Source of the DNA: Rhinopomastus cyanomelas
Lineage: Eukaryota; Chordata; Aves; Bucerotiformes; Rhinopomastidae
NCBI GenBank assembly: GCA_013400115.1
Contig: VXBP01003681.1
Span: 248,001-312,000 of the forward strand
Direction of reading: 5' to 3'
Length of the DNA stretch: 64,000 nt
Shown here: positions 42,501-49,072 of the stretch, piece by piece
How positions within the stretch are numbered: position 1 is the first letter of the stretch
Layout of the letters: every line of letters starts with the position of its first letter
Translations under genes and position numbers: made by a program
Notes under the pieces: generated by a model
Databases searched by the model: none
What the model saw: only the letters and a program-made list of their open reading frames with translations
Told to the model about the DNA's origin: nothing

Positions 42501-45500
42501 ATAGCCCTCCTCTGGACCCACTCCAATGGGTCCATGACTACTTGGGATGCAGGCCCTGGAGCTGGACACAGTACTCCAGGTGGCATCTCACAAGAGAGAG
42601 AATCACAGGAGGAGAATCACCTTCCTTGACCTGTTGGTCACGCTTTTGATACAGCCCTGAATCTGGTTGGCCTTCTGGGCTGCACTCACACATTGACAGC
42701 TGCCCCAAGCCTTCCTTTGCAGGGCCACTCTTAGTCCATAGTCTGCCCAGCCCGTATTTGTGTTTAGGATTGCCCTGACCCAGGTGTAGCGCCTTGCATT
42801 GACCTTGTTGAACTTCGTTTTGCATGGGCCCACCTCTCAAGCCTGTGAAGGTTCTTCTGGCAGCCCTTGCCTCCACTATATTGCCTACACCACAAAAGTT
42901 GGTGTCATCTGCAAACTTGCTGAGGGTGCGCTCAATGCCACCGACCGTGTCACCAACAAAAAACTTGAAACAGCACTGGTTCCAGTGCCAGTCACATACT
43001 CATCACTGGTCTCCACTTGAATATCGAGCTCTTGACTACAACCCTGAGCACATGCAGCCATCCAGCCAATTCCTTATCTGCTGAGTGGATCACTTTTTCT
43101 AAATGCATGAGCATTGATAGGCAGCAGACCTAGGATTATCTGCTCAGTCACAGCTTGGTAAAATGTTTTAAATAGTTCTTCGCTAACAAAGCAGATTTTA
43201 AAGGTTCTGGTAAGTGTATATTGAAGTTATTTTTATGCCATTTAATGGTATAAAAATGATGGGCTTACTGCGTAGAGGATGCACTTGGGGTTGAGGTCGT
43301 AGGCTTAAATATCTTTGAGAAAAATGCAGAGCAAAGGTTCCTGTAGCGTATACTGAGAAGTCCTGTGTCCATACTTGACTACATGAAGAGCACTTAGAGT
43401 ATTTAAGGGAAATACAGATGTGAATGGCTTTACCGTGGAGATCTGCTATCAAAGTATGTTTTGTGTTGGTCTTGATTATAATCGATGTAGTGCATAGTAG
43501 GTGTATTGTGTTTTAGAGGGTATCTCAGTCTTCTTGCAAGCGCCATCACTTTTGATCTCTGAGCCACACTCCTCACAGAATACATTCCTCACTTGACCAC
43601 TAAATGGTTGCTACAAAATTGAAGATTCTTCTGTGAGTTTGAAATGCTCTAATGTCACCAAATGAGACCACTTCACATTCTGACCTCTGGCAACGTGGGT
43701 TAAGTTGCTCTTGCCTGACGGGTGCTATTAGGCAGTCAAATTTTCAAGTAAGCGCAGTAAGTCCGTGTTTGTTGCTTACAGTGATGCTTGTTGAAATGTC
43801 CCGGGTATGTGAGTTGACAGTATTTCCAAGTGTGCAGGACTTTGCTCAGAGTGGCCTCTACTCCGCATGTCAGTGAGATTCCATTTAGCATTTCCTGAAC
43901 AGTGTCAGAGATGCTTGTGACTCTTGGTGGCTAGGTGGGCTTTTTAGCTTCATAATGTTGGGGTCTTCCAATGTCAACAGGAAAAGATTTGTCTTTGTAA
44001 ATAAATACAACTTCTGTGTCCCAGAAGTGGCTGTTGAGCAATTTCTTCTCTGCTTTACTAATGATTACACTTTTTCTTCATTAACACTTAGGTTGTCCTG
44101 CAGTTTCCTTATGGAATTAGCACTGAGCTTCCCATTAGATCTCCTGTGTCTTCCTCCATTTCATTATTGCTTCTTAGCAGCTTTATTTGTGTGATGGCAG
44201 TTTTCATACAATTTACTGATCCTGATGTCAGATTGAAGCACTGTGAAATCTCATATCACCCCACCGCCACTTCCCTGTCCCCTAAAGGCCCCAGCTGTAG
44301 ATCTACCCTGCATCACGGTTGGTGAGGTTTCTTTCACTTTTCATGCCCTGGGACTGCTGCAATTAGGGGCTTCCACTAGCCCGAAGACATTTTTTTCAGG
44401 CACTTAAAAAGATTTAATCTAACACAAGTGATTTCGGCCCAGCAGAGAAGTGAGCGTTGCAACCTTTTGCTTTCATAGTGGTTTTTTCATAATCTTACCT
44501 GACGCTCTGCACCTTGCATCTTCCAGCCTTCTCCACTCTTCAGCAGGTCTGCCTGTCTTGGTTGTCATCCCTGGGAGCCCATCACCATCAACCCTCCCTA
44601 CTGCCAGCAGTATGCTTATCCCCCACAGCAAGCTCTCTTTAAGGCAGCAAATCCTCAATAAGTTTGGGGAGGGTTCCCCCTCTCTTAATGAGATTCAACC
44701 TCACTTGATGATTATCAGCAAGGTTTCTGCTGAAACAATTCTGTGAGCACATGGCAAGCTCAGGTGTTGTCAGGGTAGCCTGACAGGCATTGGCATCTTG
44801 AGAAAACTGAAGGTAGCACTGCCAGCCTTACAGTCAGCTCAGCCTATCTGCAGACTTGGTACAGGCATTCATGCTTTTGCACAGATGCAGACTGCTAGTC
44901 CTTCTTTGGCCAAAACTTAAAAGTCACCTTAAGTATTTTGGACAAGATAACCAGTAGAGGTGTGAGGAGACAATCTGGTGGATGTTCTTCTGAAAACTGT
45001 GACTTACTCATTTGTATGTGATTTATTTTGATCCTCTCTGTTGCCGTTACGCATGACAGAAGTTATCCTTAAAAATCTTTTTTTCTCTTGCTGCTCATTT
45101 AAATCCTACAAATTTTCTTGTAAAAAAAAAAAAGTATCTTTGTTACTGCCCAAATGATGTCACTTCAATACGTTGTCGTAACTTGAGGTAGCAAACGTAG
45201 TTACGCAGACTGGTGAAGGGGGGATTCTTACTGATTACTGGTCAGGCACGCCGATTGCTCGCACATCTGCTTGTGCTCTGACTTACTCAGCTGCATCTTG
45301 ACATAGCCATTGCCCTCCCCTCAACTCATTTCATGAGATAAATATTGTGTTGTGAAATATGAAACTGCGTGACTTTTTTTCCCCCTTTGGTCATAGTCAC
45401 ACCCACTCTATGAAACTAGCCTGTTGTAAGTACTTATAACACAGCCCTATTAATTTAAGGAACTGATTCATCAAGCTGTGTTGCTTGCTCAGCTCTTCAA

Positions 45501-46101
45501 AGCTGTTGTAATAGTGTTCCTTTACTTACTTCTCTACTCTGGCAGCCATGTTGAGCCCTTTCTGGTTCAGCATTTGCCTGGACAGGACCCAGGAGCACAC
45601 TGAAATAAGCTGAAAGATTTAGAAGCAATACTAATTTTTCTTTTTCCAGCCTTACAGCTAAAGGTGATGTCGATGGGTTGCATGCCTGGTACCTAGCTGG
45701 TGCAGACCTGAAGCAAACTGGTTATGATGGCAGGAATCCTCTACAAGTAGTAAGTGTGCACATGGCTGTACTCTGTGTGAGTGATACCACTCGCTATCAT
45801 GTAGTATTAGTTTGGGAAAAGCAAATGCTTCTTTGTGAGTATAAGCCAAATTACAGTTTGTTACAAACTCAGGTCTGGTGCCATTCTGGAGTAATATATT
45901 GTTGGAGACAGAGTTTTCTCATCTGTGTCAGAGGAATTAAGATTTAAATTGGGTTTTAATTATTTTGTGGTAACACTTTTACTTCCCACAGTATTTGCAT
46001 GTCCTGGTACACAGGATGACAGGATTTATTCATGTTTCTACTTACAGGCAGAGGCCATGGGGCAGAAGAAGGTTCTTGACTTCTTTAGACAACAGCATTA
46101 A
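320..46101 (+). CDS. ASPG: ASPG: type I L-asparaginase with C-terminal ankyrin repeats (15 exons, 598 aa)
   Basis: Coding exons: 320-503, 6493-6622, 9881-9992, 12638-12763, 14204-14287, 15305-15431, 22000-22112, 23583-23768, 26628-26741, 29979-30098, 31596-31691, 32528-32691, 39030-39116, 45650-45749, 46048-46101. They join without a frame break to 1,797 nt including TAA. The enzyme family hydrolyses L-asparagine to aspartate and ammonia in the cytosol; the mammalian homologue was also described as a 60 kDa lysophospholipase. Seen: TGGTIGM at 50-56 (nucleophile by family alignment T53), HGTDTM at 155-160 (T157, D158), VTK with K229, YGSGNAP near 308, TQC at 339-341, and GVIPGGDMT near 360. 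These mark the E. coli AnsA-like type I class. Ankyrin-like repeats run from about 440 to the end, with TPLHIAA at 477-483. Human ASPG is about 573 aa from memory; the extra length is mostly at the N-terminus. No inactivating change was seen. Confidence 0.96.
504..6492 (+). other. ASPG intron 1
   Basis: This 6.0 kb intron begins inside the CpG island and soon becomes AT-rich. It contains one antisense CR1 fragment (3734-4282). No other gene, RNA or repeat family was recognised. Open frames are short and lack coding character. Confidence 0.85.
3734..4282 (-). mobile_element. CR1 LINE 3' fragment (antisense)
   Basis: Read on the minus strand, this ends in the CR1 tail (ATGATTCTATGAT type). The segments CAACCCTTA, 'GGAACAAATTACCCAG' and 'GGGCAATGGGCATAAAT' match the CR1 3' UTR and end of ORF2. 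The minus-strand reading around 3812-4036 keeps relics such as [11 protein letters not shown] and FHLNIKKN. It is 5'-truncated and carries many substitutions, so it is old. Confidence 0.85.
6493..6622 (+). CDS. ASPG: ASPG exon 2, residues 62-104
   Basis: The exon follows a TTTTTAAG acceptor and ends at CC|GTAAGT. It reads [20 protein letters not shown]..., the N-terminal domain segment after the catalytic loop. The first two bases complete codon 62 (Gly) and the last two start a Pro codon. Confidence 0.93.
6623..9880 (+). other. ASPG intron 2
   Basis: AT-rich intron of 3.3 kb. The only structure noted is a short local duplication at 8838-8907. No mobile element or RNA gene recognised. Confidence 0.8.
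8838..8907. repeat. Imperfect tandem duplication, ~28 bases, period 41
   Basis: AGTCAGACTTCTTGAGATAG followed by GAAGGTGG at 8838-8865 recurs as AGTCAGACTTCTTGACATAG followed by GCAAGGTGG at 8879-8907. A purine-rich spacer (GCAGGGGGAGAGAT) lies between. It looks like a local replication-slippage duplication. Confidence 0.75.
9881..9992 (+). CDS. ASPG: ASPG exon 3, residues 105-142
   Basis: Acceptor TTCCTCGTAG, donor AAG|GTACTG. It encodes [20 protein letters not shown] then [18 protein letters not shown]. The '[16 protein letters not shown]' stretch is typical of type I asparaginases and precedes the HGTDT strand. It ends on a codon boundary. Confidence 0.94.
9993..12637 (+). other. ASPG intron 3
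   Basis: AT-rich 2.6 kb intron. No repeat family, RNA gene or coding exon recognised. Confidence 0.8.
12638..12763 (+). CDS. ASPG: ASPG exon 4, residues 143-184: HGTDT motif
   Basis: Acceptor CGTCTGCAG, donor CAG|GTAAAT. It encodes [20 protein letters not shown] and then [15 protein letters not shown] (155-160) is the second asparaginase signature and supplies the Thr-Asp pair of the catalytic triad (T157, D158). Codon phase 0 at both ends. Confidence 0.97.
12764..14203 (+). other. ASPG intron 4
   Basis: 1.4 kb of AT-rich sequence with a T tract near 13,642. Nothing else recognised. Confidence 0.8.
14204..14287 (+). CDS. ASPG: ASPG exon 5, residues 185-212
   Basis: Acceptor CTCTTCAG, donor GAG|GTCTGT. 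It encodes [20 protein letters not shown] then AGQFVIPE. The '[14 protein letters not shown]' segment is conserved in the family (usually 'DGR.NLL.AL..A'). The donor is weak (C at +3, T at +4), and the frame stays open past it for 38 codons to a TGA at 14,402-14,404. Confidence 0.94.
14288..15304 (+). other. ASPG intron 5 (weak donor GTCTGT)
   Basis: 1.0 kb intron whose first 12 bases (GTCTGTTTGCCT) would translate as VCLP, close to the VCLY that starts exon 6. The frame is open to a TGA at 14,402-14,404. No repeat recognised. Confidence 0.8.
15305..15431 (+). CDS. ASPG: ASPG exon 6, residues 213-254: catalytic lysine
   Basis: Acceptor GTCTTGCAG, donor ACAA|GTAAGC. It encodes [20 protein letters not shown] and then [11 protein letters not shown]229 in RVTK aligns by motif with the catalytic-triad lysine of bacterial asparaginases. 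'F.AF.SPN' is the usual family stretch after it. One base of codon 255 is carried over. Confidence 0.95.
15432..21999 (+). other. ASPG intron 6
   Basis: The longest intron, 6.6 kb. It contains a CR1 3' tip at 16,236-16,327 and otherwise AT-rich unique sequence with only short non-coding open frames. Confidence 0.8.
16236..16327 (+). mobile_element. CR1 LINE 3' tip
   Basis: It has the CR1 terminal signature in sense orientation: CTTGGTCTAGGTGATCCTGC, GATTGGATTAGATGATCTTT and GTTCTGTGATTCTGTGA. Only the last ~90 bases are present, typical of severe 5' truncation. Confidence 0.9.
22000..22112 (+). CDS. ASPG: ASPG exon 7, residues 255-292
   Basis: Acceptor TCTTAACAG, donor GCT|GTAAGT. The carried A plus TA gives Ile, followed by [20 protein letters not shown] and [17 protein letters not shown]. 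'V.LLRLFPGI' is the strand that starts the C-terminal half of the asparaginase fold. The preceding 6.6 kb intron is the longest in the gene. Confidence 0.95.
22113..23582 (+). other. ASPG intron 7
   Basis: 1.5 kb AT-rich intron with a T tract near 23,384. Nothing else recognised. Confidence 0.8.
23583..23768 (+). CDS. ASPG: ASPG exon 8, residues 293-354
   Basis: Acceptor TTTTCAAACAG, donor CAG|GTAAGT. It contains [16 protein letters not shown] and [16 protein letters not shown], then YATGQ. These are signature segments of the C-terminal domain of type I enzymes. C341 of TQC corresponds, by my alignment from memory, to the cysteine near the allosteric asparagine site of E. coli AnsA. Confidence 0.96.
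23769..26627 (+). other. ASPG intron 8
   Basis: 2.9 kb AT-rich intron. A 12-base palindrome ATGGCTAGCCAT lies near 24,467. No mobile element or RNA gene recognised. Confidence 0.8.
26628..26741 (+). CDS. ASPG: ASPG exon 9, residues 355-392
   Basis: Acceptor TTTTTCATTCAG, donor CGG|GTGAGT. It encodes [20 protein letters not shown] then [18 protein letters not shown]. 'GVI.G.DMT.EA.LTKL.Y.LS' is highly conserved among type I asparaginases and closes the catalytic fold. Confidence 0.96.
26742..29978 (+). other. ASPG intron 9
   Basis: 3.2 kb intron with one antisense CR1 fragment (29,481-29,755). The rest is unique AT-rich sequence. Confidence 0.8.
29481..29755 (-). mobile_element. CR1 LINE 3' fragment (antisense)
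   Basis: It starts with two copies of ATCATAGA and then GGATTGGAAGTGACCTC, GATCATCCAGTCCAATCCCC and GTGAAGAAGGTCCTTCTGAT. This is the reverse complement of the CR1 3' end through the end of ORF2. It stops abruptly near 29,755 within the 'GGGGCAATGG' region. Confidence 0.93.
29979..30098 (+). CDS. ASPG: ASPG exon 10, residues 393-432
   Basis: Acceptor TGCTTTTCAG, donor GAG|GTAGAT. It encodes [20 protein letters not shown] then [20 protein letters not shown]. 'NLRGE.T' ends the asparaginase domain; the rest is a linker to the ankyrin part. Codon phase 0 at both ends. Confidence 0.95.
30099..31595 (+). other. ASPG intron 10
   Basis: 1.5 kb intron, nearly a third of which is an antisense CR1 fragment (30,770-31,182). 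The rest is AT-rich unique sequence. Confidence 0.8.
30770..31182 (-). mobile_element. CR1 LINE 3' fragment, different subfamily (antisense)
   Basis: GGATTGGAAGGGACCTCCAA, CATCTAGTCCAGTCTCCCTT, TTGAATATCTCCAGGGATGG and CTTCTTGTAGCCCTCCTTCA mark a CR1 3' end. The wording after the first 40 bases differs from the copies at 29,481 and 37,084, so it belongs to another CR1 subfamily. Confidence 0.92.
31596..31691 (+). CDS. ASPG: ASPG exon 11, residues 433-464: start of ankyrin region
   Basis: Acceptor TTTTTCAG, donor ATG|GTAATG. It encodes [20 protein letters not shown] then [12 protein letters not shown]. '[21 protein letters not shown]' has the helix pattern of a degenerate ankyrin repeat (A..G....L). 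Confidence 0.95.
31692..32527 (+). other. ASPG intron 11
   Basis: 0.8 kb of AT-rich sequence. Nothing recognised. Confidence 0.8.
32528..32691 (+). CDS. ASPG: ASPG exon 12, residues 465-518: canonical ankyrin repeat
   Basis: Acceptor TTTTCTAG, donor CAG|GTAACA. It contains [20 protein letters not shown] and [20 protein letters not shown], a textbook 33-residue ankyrin repeat (TPLHIAA, G at 486 and 498) plus the start of the next. It ends with two bases of codon 519. Confidence 0.97.
37084..37673 (+). mobile_element. CR1 LINE fragment: end of ORF2 plus 3' end
   Basis: It encodes the C-terminal ORF2 stretch [18 protein letters not shown], then [20 protein letters not shown] and LGLFSLEE. A frame shift near the TGA at 37,320 separates this from [20 protein letters not shown]. 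It ends in TAGATGATCTTTCGAGGTCC and GATTCTATGATTCTTTGATT. It has relatively few substitutions, so it is among the younger copies here. Confidence 0.95.
38293..38361 (+). mobile_element. CR1 LINE 3' tip
   Basis: GGCAGGGGGATTGGACTAAG, TGATCTTTTGAGGTCCCTTC and TAATGATTCTATGATTA are the last ~70 bases of a CR1 copy in sense orientation. Confidence 0.9.
39030..39116 (+). CDS. ASPG: ASPG exon 13, residues 519-547
   Basis: The acceptor TTCCTTTCATAAAG has a good pyrimidine tract despite the AAAG end. Donor CAG|GTAAAT. AG+G restores Arg, followed by [20 protein letters not shown] and ENIGSILC. 'H.EVI.LL...GA.LS' completes an ankyrin repeat. It lies after a 6.3 kb intron rich in CR1. Confidence 0.94.
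39117..45649 (+). other. ASPG intron 13
   Basis: 6.5 kb intron with a degraded antisense CR1 fragment (42,200-43,085). No other feature recognised. Confidence 0.8.
42200..43085 (-). mobile_element. CR1 LINE fragment covering RT end, ORF2 C-terminus and 3' part (antisense)
   Basis: Minus-strand reading shows [19 protein letters not shown] sequence near 42,750, then relics of the 'HLEYCVQ' segment near 42,560, '[16 protein letters not shown]' near 42,460 and '[16 protein letters not shown]' near 42,300. Many frameshifts and substitutions make it a dead, old copy. The true 3' terminal octamer is missing, and edges are approximate (about 60 bases). Confidence 0.88.
45650..45749 (+). CDS. ASPG: ASPG exon 14, residues 548-581
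   Basis: Acceptor TTCTTTTTCCAG, donor GTA|GTAAGT. AG+C gives Ser, then [20 protein letters not shown] and [13 protein letters not shown]. This is another ankyrin repeat (A..GD...L..W...GAD) and the 'DGRNPLQ' start of a last one. Confidence 0.94.
45750..46047 (+). other. ASPG intron 14
   Basis: 298-base intron, the shortest in the gene. Nothing else recognised. Confidence 0.85.
46048..46101 (+). CDS. ASPG: ASPG exon 15, residues 582-598 and stop
   Basis: Acceptor TTCTACTTACAG. It reads [17 protein letters not shown] then TAA at 46,099-46,101, finishing the last ankyrin helix pair. Five bases after the stop is a strong donor, AAG|GTAAGA, with GT at 46,107. The exon therefore probably continues by splicing into an untranslated exon. 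Confidence 0.92.
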   Translation, partial: AEAMGQKKVLDFFRQQH

Positions 46102-48125
46102 AGAAGGTAAGATCTTGTTTCTGAGTGCTAGATTTCTGGAATGTCCAGCTCAGCATACACTTTTGTATTTAGCCCTTGTTTACCTTAAAGCATCTGCTGC
46201 TCACCTTGCCTTAGTTTCTAACATAACTCTGAGTACTTTAATCCTTCTTTGTAGAATAGGGGTTTTATTCCTCCTTCTGCCCGAGCCTGGAACTGCTTTT
46301 TTGTGGTGCATTCCACAGTATGGTTCTGAACCTGTTTTGAGAAAGTAAAAGCTGTGAAAGTAAAATCACTGAAGGCAGTAATGTCTTCTTCCATTGGCCC
46401 ATTGTAGTAAGTTGCTCCTCTGTCTTGCCTTTAGTCAGACACTTTGGTAGGCCTGGCTTTCGGAGTGCCATGCACAGGAGGACGTCCTTCTCTGACTGAG
46501 CTGTAAGGAGACAACAGCAATTCAGCTGCATGGCCTCCCACTCAGGAGTTGCTCCTGTGGTACCTGCAGTGTTTCCACCTGTGCTTTCCTTTTGCCTTGT
46601 AATGGAGCACGGCACGCCGCCCGTCTGCTAGTGAGACATAGTCAACCATTGTGGGGAATGTGGGGCAGATTTTTCATAGGCAGCAGTTAGTTGCACTTCT
46701 TGAAGGCTACAAAAGGCTCTCTGCCGAGGGCTTGCTTTAGGTGCAGGACAAGGCAGTGCCATGGCCTCAGACTTACTCAGACCTCAGATGTAGCCACCTG
46801 CTGTCTGACACAGACTCACAGCATGAATCTCTGTACTGTTGACATGCAAGGCGTTTCCCGAGCTGCGTGTGTGCGAGGTGGGCGTAAGCCTTGTGTTCAA
46901 AGCATCAGATCTGATAAGTCTCTCCATAGGAAACTTGTCTGGGCATTTGACCTTCTCCAGTGCTGTGCTGTAACTGGAGATATTTAGAACACTTCCCTTT
47001 CAGTTCTCAGAACTCCTTTCTGATGTAATGTGTTGATTTAGATATCTCTTCTTCAGTGTATTGGCAAGTCTAATCCCAGTTTAAATATTGAGAGGAGGGT
47101 ATCTGCTTTATGTCATAAAATTAAAACTTGAAGATTTTTGCTGTATCCATAGCTGCCTTACCACTTGGGTGTCCCATTTGATCAAAGAAAGTGAATTAGA
47201 ATGTATGTAAAGTAAGGAACTACAACTGGAAAAATAGTTTTTTATCACTGTGTACTCATCTAAAGGAATGTAGGACAGATTCAGGCATTTTTTGCTTTCC
47301 TGTAAAGTTTTGAGGGGTTCTTTGGCTTTAGCTGATACAGAAAGGTTAAGATAAAATCTCAAGCATTAAATGGCAGTTTTCTGGTGACCAAGATGAAAAT
47401 GCTAGAAATACTTTCAGAATATAAATTATGTTGCAGAGTAATTTCCATTTTCAGTGTGCAAAAGTCATTTTTCTTCTGTAACTGGGGAGCAAGTGTGTTA
47501 AATCTTCAACACATTTATGGATCATGCCTTAATCCCTTTGGATTGAGCCACCAGTTGTGTAGGCAGTCTGGAGGAAGTCTGGAGGACTGCATGAGAACTT
47601 GCTTGACTGGCTACAAATTAATCTCTTCTCATGAAGGCTTTGGATACGCCTAGTTCTAAACATCCATTTTCTCTTTCTCCAGAGGCTGTAGAAGGTGATC
47701 GCTCCTCTTCAGAAATACGAGCTTTGAACATTAGCGGTATTACGTGGGCATGTGAGGAAAAGAGGAAAGGAGCAACGGAATGCACTTGGAGCGTACAGGG
47801 AAGCTACAACTTAGAAAGATCCTTTATTTATAATCACATTACATTCTTACTGATTCTCTAAAAATTATTTGCCGCTTTGTCTTTTAATCGCCTTTTCTGA
47901 AAAGGAGTTTTTTTTAAACAAGCAAGGCTAGAATGTGTTTCCTTTACTGTGTAAGTGCCGTTGTTAAAGAGGCCTTTTCAGTCTTCTACTAAATCAGTGA
48001 GGACGGTACTGCAGGCATAGCAAACGGTGAATTCATACCAAGAAAACAAATCAGTGGATTGTGTGTTTCTGGGCTCCAGCTAATAAAGTTCCAGCTAATA
48101 AAATCTCTGAAGAACAATGTTGGTT
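46102..48125 (+). other. ASPG: ASPG 3' UTR region with a probable UTR intron
   Basis: A strong donor (AAG|GTAAGA, GT at 46,107) lies five bases after the stop codon. The best downstream acceptor is TTTTCTCTTTCTCCAG|AGG, with exon start 47,683. This predicts a 3' UTR exon 47,683 to about 48,120, ending after two AATAAA hexamers. A junction so close to the stop would not be expected to trigger nonsense-mediated decay. The alternative is an unspliced UTR or a later poly(A) site at 49,067. Structure is inferred from signals only. Confidence 0.55.
48082..48102 (+). terminator. Duplicated poly(A) signal, likely ASPG 3' end
   Basis: AATAAA occurs at 48,082-48,087 and again at 48,097-48,102 within a tandem 15-base unit (TCCAGCTAATAAA twice). 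A GT/T-rich stretch follows at about 48,118-48,145 (TGGTTTCACTTTGTCTGGTT), where a downstream element is expected. Cleavage would fall near 48,115-48,130. Confidence 0.55.
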
Positions 48126-49066
48126 TCACTTTGTCTGGTTCTTTTGCAATGGCTTCTATCACTTCAGTTGCCATTATAACAATTGTGAGCGTCAGTGCAA
48201 ACAATTGAGTCGGTCATGGGCATCTGCCTGCAGTTGTGTGCTAATCTTCACCAATGCGTCACTGTAAAACCTCACTTAAAATGAGGAGGAGGCAGATGCC
48301 ATGAAGCGTGTTTGTGGGACTGTCTAAGTGAATTGATTGTTTTGTTTCTAATAGCATCTTTCCCACATCCTGACTGGACTATAATCAAGATTGCTACATG
48401 CCGGACACATAATTCTTTGGACTGCAAATGTGATCTCAGCATTGAGACCTCAGTTTAAAGTCCCCACACTTTCCGCCCAAAGAAGAAGAAAAGCAATGCA
48501 TATCTTTATGGCGGAGTCTGCCCTAAAATATGTAAACATAAAGAGTACTTCAGGCAAATGCATATGTTGGGGATGGCAACTTTTAATTTCACCTACAGCT
48601 TCTGCAGTAATCTATGTGGAATTTCTATCTGTTTCATCTGAAGGGAATCTTTGAAGTGCAGATATTTTTTTCTCTTCCTCTTTAGCTGTGGGAAGGCTGA
48701 AGAGTATATTCTTATCATGGAGAAAAGCTGCGTGGACCACTCGCTGAGCTTGCTGGCTCTTCTTCCTACAGTGTTTAGGCCCTCAATCTTTCTTAATCCG
48801 TAATCTAAAAGTTGATGCACTGAGCTGGGATATCTCTGATAAACCTCTCTGCAAGTGATGTTTTTGGGATTGGAGTACTGAATTGGGGTTTTTTAAATGA
48901 TTCTCATTGATGCCATTGTTAGTCCACAGCAGCTTCCTTTTTTTACTTCTGTACTACAACAGTGGACTGCAACGTAGACAGAAACATCGATAGTTTCCTT
49001 ATTTTCATGAAGAGCTCACTTCATCTACAGAAAACTTTTTAAACAATAGTGTTCTTGTATTTCTAC

Positions 49067-49072
49067 AATAAA
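49067..49072 (+). terminator. Alternative poly(A) signal
   Basis: AATAAA followed 20 bases later by a T-rich run (GTCCTTTTTCTTCCTTTTG). It could serve as a distal 3' end of ASPG, or it may be chance. Confidence 0.3.

Noticed and set aside
320..46101. Idea that the asparaginase is a recent bacterial transfer
   Set aside because: The gene has 14 introns, an ankyrin extension and vertebrate-type structure, and vertebrate ASPG orthologues are well known.
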